The notes under the pieces are model-generated. The model saw only the letters and a program-made list of their open reading frames with translations, ran no database searches and had not been told where the DNA came from. 64,000 bases of DNA from CAVWCQ01 sp963753545 (GTDB lineage: Bacteria; Chloroflexota; Anaerolineae; Aggregatilineales; Aggregatilineaceae), in NCBI GenBank assembly GCA_963753545.1, contig CAVWCQ010000008.1, positions 3,224,001 to 3,288,000 on the forward strand, in the 5' to 3' direction. A program made the translations under genes and the position numbers. Below are positions 57,149 through 64,000 of this stretch, piece by piece. Numbering within the stretch: position 1 is the stretch's first letter; every line of letters begins with the position of its first letter.

Positions 57149-58465
57149 TCAAGTTAGTTCGAACAATTCAGCGATTCGAACAGATCGGTGAGTTTCCATC
57201 GAGCAATTTGCCGCAATCCCAAGCAAAATAGAAGCTACTCCATCAATATGAGAGGCTGCACGGTGAAAAAGATCGGGAGGAGGCGCAGGGGAAAAGATTT
57301 GCTCAAGCATAACTGGATCGGCTCCACCATGCCCCCCTTCGCCGTGAGGGATGGGGACATCATATCCATTAGCGAACATGGGGAAAAGTCGAATCGATGC
57401 CTCTTTGAAGGAACCCTTACTGGCGGCTAAGTCGTTGCCATTGTTTCCGGTCTGTCCCTTCAACCATGCCGTTGTTTCGATCACCTGCAGTTCGGCACGA
57501 CCCTTCGTTCCGTTGATCGCGACCCGCATCCCTTCCCAGGGGGAATATGCAATTAGACAATAGGAAAGGATCACGTTGTTCTGATAACGCGCCGTAACTG
57601 CCATCGTATCTTCGATAGTGATCGGTTCGCCAAAAACACTGCGATCACGGATGTAACCAGAGTCAGCCTCCGCTTCGAGATAGAGTTGGCGGAGTTTCTC
57701 GTCGCGATCCAGGAATAAGCCAAAGGGATCGTTCTGAGCTTGAGGTTCCCCGGTGTAGCGCGCATAAGGGTAATATTCCCCGCGCGATTCAGCGTTTTTC
57801 TGACCATAAAACAGCAGATCACCAAAGGCGAAAACCTCTTCGGGATACGAGTTGATCCACCAGTTAATGAGGTCAAAGTGGTGAGTGGCTTTGTGGACCA
57901 GCAAACCACCAGAGTTCTGCTTTTCCCGATGCCAGCGGCGGAAATAGTCGGCTCCGTGGCGAGTATCGAGCATCCAGGAGAAATCGACACTAAGTGGGCG
58001 GCCCACTACGCCGCTCATGATCACTTCGCGCAGTTTGGTATAAGCAGGAGCATACCGATAATTGAATGTGACTCGCAGCGATTTCCCAGTGCGAGCAATC
58101 GCATCGAATATAACTCTGGCTTTTTCAACATCCGTGGTCATCGGTTTTTCACTGATGGCATCACAGCCAAGCTCCATCGCCCGGGAGATGTAGAGATGGT
58201 GGGTCGCATCGATTGTGGTGACGATGACTGTATCCGGGGCCTTCTCAGCGATCATCTGATCAAACTGTTCAGGGAAATAGGTAGTACATGCCGGCGCATG
58301 GTAGACGGTTTCAAGCTGACGGTTGTACCAATTCATGCGCGTTTGGCTGATATCACACAAACCCACCAGTTCACAATGGTCGCGATAGGTGTTCGCGATA
58401 GCATTCACGTACATGCTTGCGCGGGAACCTGTCCCGACGATAACGTATCTTTTTTTGATGCCCAT
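57149..58465 (-). CDS. Gfo/Idh/MocA-family oxidoreductase
   Basis: A 438-residue NAD(P)-dependent sugar oxidoreductase. The N-terminal Rossmann fold is RYVIVGTGSRASMYVNAI. The catalytic Lys-Pro is in DAISEKPMTTDVEKA, and the C-terminal alpha/beta domain has GGLLVHKATHHFDLINWWI with the conserved His residues. I take the ATG at 58465 after an AAGAAG, which starts 7 residues before the GxGxxA region; the frame limit at 58543 overlaps the regulator. It lies downstream of LacI on the same strand, with an operator half-site between. It probably oxidises a sugar or uronate released in the pectin-type pathway. Confidence 0.9.
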   Translation of the reverse strand: MGIKKRYVIVGTGSRASMYVNAIANTYRDHCELVGLCDISQTRMNWYNRQLETVYHAPACTTYFPEQFDQMIAEKAPDTVIVTTIDATHHLYISRAMELGCDAISEKPMTTDVEKARVIFDAIARTGKSLRVTFNYRYAPAYTKLREVIMSGVVGRPLSVDFSWMLDTRHGADYFRRWHREKQNSGGLLVHKATHHFDLINWWINSYPEEVFAFGDLLFYGQKNAESRGEYYPYARYTGEPQAQNDPFGLFLDRDEKLRQLYLEAEADSGYIRDRSVFGEPITIEDTMAVTARYQNNVILSYCLIAYSPWEGMRVAINGTKGRAELQVIETTAWLKGQTGNNGNDLAASKGSFKEASIRLFPMFANGYDVPIPHGEGGHGGADPVMLEQIFSPAPPPDLFHRAASHIDGVASILLGIAANCSMETHRSVRIAELFELT

Positions 58466-58496
58466 CTTCTTTTGTTCCTTGCAGCGAGTAGATACA

Positions 58497-58510
58497 AATG
58501 ACCAGTCACA
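58497..58510. promoter_or_regulatory. LacI-type operator, degenerate (site 3)
   Basis: AATGAC-CA-GTCACA: an intact right half and a diverged left half, 32 bases upstream of the oxidoreductase ATG and just past the LacI stop. Confidence 0.5.
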
Positions 58511-58511
58511 C

Positions 58512-59522
58512 TCACCTGAGTGAGCGCGTACTCTCTCGCACAACTAAGTTAGGCAGCAAAATATGCTGATGAGGTTCCCGATCTGGGTTCTTGATGAGTT
58601 CAAACAAGAACTGAAACACCAGCCGGTTTTGAATTTCAAAGTCAAAATGAATCGTGGTAAGCGGGGGGGCGAGATATTGGGAATGCGGCGCGTTATCAAA
58701 ACCAACGATTGAAATATCGTCGGGTATCCGTAATCCAGCCTGGCGAATCGCGTGCATGGCCCCGATAGCCATTAAATCATTGGCGACGATCACCGCCGTA
58801 AAGGGGATCCCGCTCTCTAACAGGTAACGCATCCCCTCATACCCGGACTGCATCGATCCCTTTGTTGTTGTGTAATCACCGGGAGCACTCATAACCAGTT
58901 CAAGGCCGTTTTCTAAGAGCGTCTTCTGAATGGACTCGTGCCGGACTGATGGGTTGATAGCTTTCAACAACCCGGTGATCTCAACAATTTGCTCGTGACC
59001 CAGTTCCAGCAGATGTTCGACTGCCAGCCGCGCCGCCCGAACCTGGTCAAACCCAACCCAGCTTATTTTTCTGGATTCGATGGAATAGTCTCGGCGAACC
59101 AGTGGAATACCGTGACTCATTTCGAGGAGTTCATCATCACTGATCCGCAGGCGTGGCGCATACAGGAAGATTCCCTCGACCATCCGAGCGGCTGCCATAT
59201 CAAAGACCTGGGGGAGCATCCGAACCGTACATTCCGAATAAATCGTAAAATAGCTGCCCTGTGTTGCATCGAGGATCGGCACCACAAAGGGGAACTTCCC
59301 GTCCACGGTGATGATTTCAATGGTCTGAGAGCGCTGCGTGGTCAGCATTTGAGCAGCAAGGTTACGCTGGAACCCTAACTCTTTCATGACGTGCAGGACA
59401 CGTTCCCGTGTAGCAGCCGCCACTTTGGGATGATTGTTCAGCACGCGCGAAACCGTCTGATAGGATACGTTGGCTTCACGCGCAACATCTCGAATAGTGG
59501 GGCGGCTGTCTCTTTGCTCCAA
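58512..59522 (-). CDS. LacI-family transcriptional regulator
   Basis: 336 residues from a TTG at 59522, with AAGGA about 9 bases upstream. The HTH is PTIRDVAREANVSYQTVSRVLNN, with a hinge helix and a sugar-sensing domain (VIVANDLMAIGAMHAIRQAG, IVGFDNAPHS). Its recognition helix is the same as in the LacI at 14.65 kb (VSYQTVSRV), in agreement with the shared operator sequence TGTGAC-NN-GTCACA. Operators at 59557 and 59687 lie between it and the divergent sugar transporter. It is the likely repressor of both directions. Confidence 0.93.
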   Translation of the reverse strand: MEQRDSRPTIRDVAREANVSYQTVSRVLNNHPKVAAATRERVLHVMKELGFQRNLAAQMLTTQRSQTIEIITVDGKFPFVVPILDATQGSYFTIYSECTVRMLPQVFDMAAARMVEGIFLYAPRLRISDDELLEMSHGIPLVRRDYSIESRKISWVGFDQVRAARLAVEHLLELGHEQIVEITGLLKAINPSVRHESIQKTLLENGLELVMSAPGDYTTTKGSMQSGYEGMRYLLESGIPFTAVIVANDLMAIGAMHAIRQAGLRIPDDISIVGFDNAPHSQYLAPPLTTIHFDFEIQNRLVFQFLFELIKNPDREPHQHILLPNLVVRESTRSLR

Positions 59523-59556
59523 TTTTGCAATCCTTATCTATTGGCTGCACCAGCAT

Positions 59557-59570
59557 TGTGACCTGTCACA
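59557..59570. promoter_or_regulatory. LacI-type operator (site 4)
   Basis: TGTGAC-CT-GTCACA, perfect arms, 35 bases upstream of the LacI start codon; suited to autoregulation. Confidence 0.8.
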
Positions 59571-59653
59571 CCAATCATACCACATATTTCTTTTTGAACA
59601 GTATTTAATTTCACTTGCGGGAATTCTCGTCGAACGATCCCCTCTCAACTATC

Positions 59654-59683
59654 TTGACAACAGGAGTTGTATGGTTATATGAT
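59654..59683 (+). promoter_or_regulatory. Promoter of the sugar transporter/GH105 operon
   Basis: TTGACA, an 18-base spacer and TATGAT. The operator at 59687-59700 begins 4 bases after the -10 and covers the expected start of transcription. Confidence 0.75.
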
Positions 59684-59686
59684 GAA

Positions 59687-59700
59687 TGTGACCAGTCACA
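59687..59700. promoter_or_regulatory. LacI-type operator (site 5)
   Basis: TGTGAC-CA-GTCACA, perfect arms, overlapping the expected +1 of the transporter promoter. It is 130 bases from site 4. Confidence 0.85.
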
Positions 59701-59820
59701 CTTTTTTCACCACTCGTTGAGAATCGTATCTTCGCACTTTTGGAGGTGATTATCGGCTAAAGTCCACAACGCAGTCAACCAATCAAAGGATATTTAATTA
59801 ACAAGAAAGGAAAACTGAGA

Positions 59821-61122
59821 ATGAAGTTCGCTAAAAGTCTCATCCTTGTAACAGCCATCGTGGTTGCCCTCGTTGCCCCCGCCCTTCAACAAACTGCAAA
59901 AGCAGATGACAAAATCGAGCTGAGCATTACCTGGTGGGGATCACAGACACGGCACGACAAAACTATTGCTGTCATCGAACTCTACGAACAGCAAAATCCC
60001 AATATTGATATTGTCTACGAATTCGCTGGGTGGAGTGACTACTTTACCCTGCTGACCACCAAAGCATCTGGCGGTAATCTGCCCGACATCATGCAGCAGG
60101 ACTATGCGTATCTGCAAGAATGGCAGTCACGCGATCTGTTGATGCCCCTGGACGACTATATCGCCAGCGGTGCGATTGACCTGTCCAGTGTGAACCCGAT
60201 GGTGATTGACAGCGGAAAAGTGGACGATCAGGTGTACGGCGTCGTACTGGGAACCAACTCGCAGGCCGTCATGATCGACACCGATCTGCTTGCCCAGGCA
60301 GGCGTTGAGATGCCCTCACCCAATTGGACCTGGACCGAGTTTGAAGATAGCTGCCTGGCCATTCACGAAGCGCTGAATATCTGGTGCTTTGGTGGCACAT
60401 TGGCCGACGAAGCGCTGTGGAAATCCCTGTTCCTGGGCTACGGCGAGTGGGCGTTCAATGAGGACGGGACCGCTCTCGGCTACGAGGACGATCAGCCCGT
60501 TGTTGATTACTTCAACATGATTCTCCGCCTGATGGACGCGGGCGCAATCCCAACCGCTGAAGAATGGGCCGAATATCGCGATCTGGGGCCGGAAGGCAAC
60601 CCAATCGTGACCGGCAAAGCAGTGATGGCTTACCACTGGAGTAATCAGGTATCAGCAGTCAGCAATGCAGCGGGCGAAGGCCGAAACTTCCGCCTGTGGC
60701 ACCTGCCTCGCCCCGAAGGTGGACAGCCCGAAAACTATGTGAAGCCGTCCCAGTTCTTCTCGGTTACCTCCCAGGCCAAACACCCGGACGAAGCAGCAGC
60801 GTTCATTAACTTCTTCACTAACTCAATGGAAGCGAACAACATCCTGGCTGCCGAGCGTGGCGTGCCTGTTTCGAGTGTAGTGCGCGATCAACTGGCCGTA
60901 ACACTGTCCCCGATGCAGCAGGAAATGTTTGACTTCCTGGCGCGCGTCGAAGCCGACAGCAGCCCCGTTCCTCCGGCTGATCCGGCAGGGTGGGCGGAAA
61001 TCCGTGATAACGTGTACGGGCCGCAGTTCTCTGATCCCATTCTCTACGGCGAATTGTCTCCTGAAGAAGGGGCAGCGTACCTGAGAGAAGAAACGAACAA
61101 CATCCTGGCGCAGAACAAATAG
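59821..61122 (+). CDS. Sugar ABC transporter substrate-binding protein (family 1)
   Basis: A 433-residue secreted binding protein with signal peptide (MKFAKSLILVTAIVVALVAPA, cleavage near residue 28). The body is family 1: LSITWWGSQTRHDKTIAVIELYEQ, PDIMQQDYAYLQEWQSRDLLMPL and KHPDEAAAFINFFTNS. AAGGAAAA lies before the ATG. It is the first gene of the rightward operon leading to the GH105 hydrolase, so an unsaturated galacturonyl-rhamnose oligosaccharide is a plausible ligand; this is inferred from context. Confidence 0.93.
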   Translation: MKFAKSLILVTAIVVALVAPALQQTAKADDKIELSITWWGSQTRHDKTIAVIELYEQQNPNIDIVYEFAGWSDYFTLLTTKASGGNLPDIMQQDYAYLQEWQSRDLLMPLDDYIASGAIDLSSVNPMVIDSGKVDDQVYGVVLGTNSQAVMIDTDLLAQAGVEMPSPNWTWTEFEDSCLAIHEALNIWCFGGTLADEALWKSLFLGYGEWAFNEDGTALGYEDDQPVVDYFNMILRLMDAGAIPTAEEWAEYRDLGPEGNPIVTGKAVMAYHWSNQVSAVSNAAGEGRNFRLWHLPRPEGGQPENYVKPSQFFSVTSQAKHPDEAAAFINFFTNSMEANNILAAERGVPVSSVVRDQLAVTLSPMQQEMFDFLARVEADSSPVPPADPAGWAEIRDNVYGPQFSDPILYGELSPEEGAAYLREETNNILAQNK

Positions 61123-61123
61123 C

Positions 61124-61145
61124 TTCGATTTCCCCCGAAATCGAA
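61124..61145. repeat. Perfect stem-loop between binding-protein and permease genes
   Basis: TTCGATTTC, a CCCC loop and GAAATCGAA, starting 2 bases after the binding-protein stop. There is no T-tract. It occupies the same position as the hairpins at 12220 and 25361. Confidence 0.65.
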
Positions 61146-61213
61146 CGAGGTAGGCAGGGGCGCAAAACCTTTCCCGAGATCAATGCGCCCTTGCCCACAC
61201 CCTGGAGATAATT

Positions 61214-62200
61214 ATGAGCGATTCGTCGATTTCTGTCACTATGCCTCAGGCAGCAGCGAAAAAAAGTACACGGCTCGCCTTACTACTCAGGCGCAACCGA
61301 TCACGATCCACCTTCAAACGGAACAATCTGGTAGGGTATTTGTTTATCTCACCCTGGCTCATCGGCTTCCTGGTCTTCGCGTTCCTGCCGATTGCTGCAT
61401 CGCTGGTGCTGTCCTTTACCAACTATGACGTGTTACGGCACCATATTTTGGAACGCGATTGGGAATATGTCCGGCTGGATAATTTCGAGCGTATGTTTTA
61501 TCACGATTTGCGTTACTGGAAATCGGTGAGAGCGACTGTGCGTTATGTCGCCTTTGCAGTCCCGCTGCGTTTGGCGTTTGCGCTGGCAGTCGCTATGCTG
61601 CTGAACACGAAGCGACGGGGCGTTTACTTCTACCGCGCAGCTTTCTATGCACCTTCCGTCGTAGGCGGCAGCGTCGCAGTTGCCGTTATGTGGCGAAAAA
61701 TCTTCGGTCTGGAAGGACTGGTCAACGCAGTCCTTGGCACTGACATTAAATGGTTTGGCGATCCGCACTACGCAATGTGGACATTGATTTCGCTGGCAGT
61801 CTGGCAGTTTGGCTCACCGATGCTGATCTTCCTGGCGGGGCTGCGCCAGATTCCTCATGAATACTACGAAGCAGCAGCGATAGATGGTGCGAGTTCATGG
61901 GGCCAATTTAGAAAAATCACCCTACCCCTGTTAACCCCCATTATTTTCTTTAACCTGGTCATGCAAACGATACATGGATTCCAGCAGTTTACCCAGGCGT
62001 TTATTATCACAGGTGGTCGCCCTCTGGATCGGACACTGCTCTATCCTCTCTACATTTACAACCGGGCGTTCGTCAGTTTTCAGATGGGTTATGCCTCGGC
62101 AATGGCCTGGGTGCTACTGGCAGCCATTGCAGTCTGCACTGTAATCATTTTCGTGACGTCGAAGTACTGGGTGTACTATCAGGGAGATGAAAGGTCATAA
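61214..62200 (+). CDS. Sugar ABC transporter permease, MalF/UgpA type
   Basis: A 328-residue six-helix permease. Helix 1 is LVGYLFISPWLIGFLVFAFLP, preceded by a charged cytoplasmic N-terminus of about 45 residues. The EAA loop YYEAAAIDGASSWGQFRKITLPLLTP is near residue 215. TGGAGA lies 9 bases before the ATG. The partner permease starts 3 bases after its stop. The cluster has no ATPase. Confidence 0.93.
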   Translation: MSDSSISVTMPQAAAKKSTRLALLLRRNRSRSTFKRNNLVGYLFISPWLIGFLVFAFLPIAASLVLSFTNYDVLRHHILERDWEYVRLDNFERMFYHDLRYWKSVRATVRYVAFAVPLRLAFALAVAMLLNTKRRGVYFYRAAFYAPSVVGGSVAVAVMWRKIFGLEGLVNAVLGTDIKWFGDPHYAMWTLISLAVWQFGSPMLIFLAGLRQIPHEYYEAAAIDGASSWGQFRKITLPLLTPIIFFNLVMQTIHGFQQFTQAFIITGGRPLDRTLLYPLYIYNRAFVSFQMGYASAMAWVLLAAIAVCTVIIFVTSKYWVYYQGDERS

Positions 62201-62202
62201 TT

Positions 62203-63090
62203 ATGAATTACGAACGTTCTGAAGCCATGCGCGCCCATGAGGCCAGAAAACGGCGGAAGAATTTTGTTAGAGCCGTCATCTACCATATTGGAGTCGGACT
62301 GATTGGCATCGGTATGATCTACCCCATCTTGTGGATGTTCTCGGCTTCCTTAAAAGAAACGTCCGCTATCTGGACCGATGTAAGCTCGCTGATTCCCAAA
62401 AGTGTTCACTTAGAAAACTACTCGAACGGTTGGAAAGGATTTGGCAGCCTATCATTTTCCACATTTTACAAAAACTCATTTATCTATGCCGGGTTTGGCA
62501 CACTGTTCCAGGTCACTGCATCTGCCGTTGTCGCCTATGGATTTGCCCGGATCGAGTTCACAGGTAAACGTTTCTGGTTTTCGCTGATGCTGACGTCGAT
62601 GATGTTGCCCGATCAAATTCGCCTGATCCCTCAATATATTATGTTTAGCGAACTGGACTGGATTAACAGCTTCAAGCCGCTGCTGGTTCCTCGCCTGGGG
62701 GGTGCTCCCTTTTTTATCTTCATGATTGTGCAGTTTATCCGGGGCATTCCAACCGAGCTTGACGAAGCCGCTATGATCGACGGCTGCTCGCGGGGCGGAA
62801 TCTTCTTCCGGATCATCCTGCCACAGCTCAAACCGGCGATCATCACGGCAGCAATCTTTTCGTTTTACTGGACCTGGGACGATTTTATGATTCCCCTCAT
62901 CTATCTGAACTCGCCGGATATCTATACCGTATCAGTGGCGCTGCGTGCTTTTGCTGATCCATCTGGCACAACGGACTGGGGAGCAATCTTTGCGATGTCC
63001 AGCCTGTCACTGGTTCCGGTGTTTATCATTTTTGTGTTTTTCCAGCGTTACCTTGTAGAAGGTATTGCCACAACTGGACTGAAGGGCTAA
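62203..63090 (+). CDS. Sugar ABC transporter permease, MalG/UgpE type
   Basis: A 295-residue partner permease with an N-terminal helix (GVGLIGIGMIYPILWMFSASL), the EAA loop LDEAAMIDGCSRGGIFFRIILPQLKP and the typical C-terminus QRYLVEGIATTGLKG. AAAGG lies before the ATG. Its stop abuts the DUF624 gene. Together with the preceding permease it forms the membrane channel of the importer. Confidence 0.93.
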   Translation: MNYERSEAMRAHEARKRRKNFVRAVIYHIGVGLIGIGMIYPILWMFSASLKETSAIWTDVSSLIPKSVHLENYSNGWKGFGSLSFSTFYKNSFIYAGFGTLFQVTASAVVAYGFARIEFTGKRFWFSLMLTSMMLPDQIRLIPQYIMFSELDWINSFKPLLVPRLGGAPFFIFMIVQFIRGIPTELDEAAMIDGCSRGGIFFRIILPQLKPAIITAAIFSFYWTWDDFMIPLIYLNSPDIYTVSVALRAFADPSGTTDWGAIFAMSSLSLVPVFIIFVFFQRYLVEGIATTGLKG

Positions 63091-63094
63091 TGCC

Positions 63095-63708
63095 GTGCTG
63101 TCAGGTAGAGAACAGCGAGCTGAGCGCATCGACAAAGTCACCACCTTTTTTATTGTGATTTGCTGTGGGCAATTTTCGCGGCTCCCATCATTACCCTTCC
63201 AGCGGCAACAGCGGGTCTGTTCGCGACCCTAACACCCTGGGTACGTGGCGAGTCTTCAGAGCCATTCAATATTTTCTTTGGCGGGATGCGCCGTTATTGG
63301 TGGAAAAGCACCATCATCGGACTAATCGATCTCGCCCTCGCGGGTTTGATTTTGCTTAACCTGAGCATTCTGAACGCCATGCAGATCACATCTGTTTTAA
63401 CGCTGTTTTCAAGAAACGTGGCTTTTTTTGTCGCAGCGCTAGCTATCGCCGCCAATCTGTATATCTGGCCCCTGCTGGTAATACTCGATCTGCCTATCCA
63501 CAAACTCATCAAAGTGGCTCTGCGGTTAGTTCTACTGGAACCGCTGTGGTCCATTTTTGCCACAAGCCTGATGCTAGCTCCTCTCTTGCTCGCCCTGTTT
63601 TTGCCACGCATAGCAGCTATCCTGCTGGCTTTTTCGTGCAGCGTACTGCTGGCAAGTTGGGGAGCCTGGCATGTATTAGAGAAGTATTCGCGCGAGTTGT
63701 TTGCATAG
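63095..63708 (+). CDS. YesL-like DUF624 membrane protein (one frameshift)
   Basis: About 205 residues with four to five hydrophobic helices. The family core is LLWAIFAAPIITLPAATAGLFA followed by the FFGGMRRYWWKS segment. The uninterrupted frame begins only at a TTG (63160). An upstream frame from a GTG at 63095 (AERIDKVTTFFIV) joins it if one base is missing near 63156-63161, giving the usual N-terminus with a first helix. DUF624 proteins accompany ABC importers for pectic oligosaccharides in YesL/YtfL-type clusters; the function is not established. It is sandwiched between permease and GH105 genes. Confidence 0.8.
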
Positions 63709-63717
63709 GAGGTTTTT

Positions 63718-64000
63718 GTGCCCACTAATCAAGCCTGGTCCATCCGCATGGCGGACTCAGTGATGCATCGCCATCCAGAAATCACAACCCGCTGGAACTA
63801 TGAATGGGGGCTGGGGCTGAAGGCTATTTTAGAAGTATGGGGCAAAACGGGCGATGGTAGATATTTTGAATACGTAAAAACAAACCTGGATCGGTATGTT
63901 CAGCCGGATGGAAGTATTCACTCTTATCAAATGGATGAGTACAATATCGATCTGATCAACCCAGGCAGATTGCTGTTTCCCCTTTATGAGATCACGCGCG
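63718..64000 (+). CDS. GH105 unsaturated rhamnogalacturonyl hydrolase (partial, cut by window end)
   Basis: It starts at a GTG (63718) with GGAGG 5 bases upstream; 94 codons are visible. The sequence RMADSVMHRHPEITTRWNYEWGLGLKAILEVW and the DEYNIDLINPGRLLFPLYEIT segment match the N-terminal half-barrel of YteR/YesR-type GH105 enzymes, including the Asp of the YNxD motif. These cytoplasmic enzymes remove the unsaturated galacturonyl group left by rhamnogalacturonan or pectin lyases. The remainder lies beyond the window. Confidence 0.8.
   Translation, partial: MPTNQAWSIRMADSVMHRHPEITTRWNYEWGLGLKAILEVWGKTGDGRYFEYVKTNLDRYVQPDGSIHSYQMDEYNIDLINPGRLLFPLYEITR

Overview
This 64 kb window is bacterial, gene-dense and of moderate G+C. 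The gene set fits a free-living heterotroph of the Chloroflexota (Anaerolineae-like): several carbohydrate ABC transporters with LacI/ROK regulators, many glycoside hydrolases, a cyclic beta-glucan synthase-like giant protein and a soluble NAD-linked formate dehydrogenase. The phylum is an inference from family content; no rRNA, tRNA or marker gene confirms it.

Layout. (1) 1-5.5 kb, minus strand: formate dehydrogenase operon fdhA - mobA - fused NuoE/NuoF-like flavoprotein - NuoG-like Fe-S protein - fdhD (cut by the window edge). (2) 5.8-19.1 kb: oligosaccharide locus. A Dpp/Opp-type ABC transporter (binding protein, two permeases, two ATPases) and a GH42 beta-galactosidase run leftward; a LacI regulator and a GH29 alpha-fucosidase run rightward; a GH3 beta-glycosidase converges on them. 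(3) 19.2-27.3 kb: a sugar-binding protein paired with a sensor kinase (minus), then a ROK regulator with a binding-protein/two-permease sugar transporter (plus). (4) 27.4-50.4 kb: D-threonine aldolase-like enzyme, LysR and divergent aconitase, the giant NdvB-like protein, a universal stress protein, a NarX/NarL-type two-component pair, a small membrane protein, an ABC-2 exporter, an ECF sigma factor and an aldo/keto reductase. This block is bracketed by diverged inverted repeats at about 28.6-28.9 and 50.5-50.8 kb. (5) 51.1-56.8 kb: a TetR regulator divergent from a four-gene operon (class II aldolase, class III aminotransferase, FGGY kinase, MFS transporter) across a perfect 47-bp palindrome. 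(6) 57.1-64 kb: a Gfo/Idh/MocA oxidoreductase and a second LacI, divergent from a sugar ABC transporter, a DUF624 protein and a GH105 hydrolase: a probable pectin/rhamnogalacturonan oligosaccharide locus.

Two LacI loci share operators of the form TGTGAC-NN-GTCACA. Both binding-protein/two-permease sugar transporters lack a local ATPase, so they probably use a shared one encoded elsewhere.

Caution: at least 22 single-base indels and one in-frame stop interrupt otherwise conserved genes. Most are repaired by deleting one base, often from a short G or C run, and restored frames give family-typical ends. I read these mainly as sequence or assembly errors and annotate such genes across the break.
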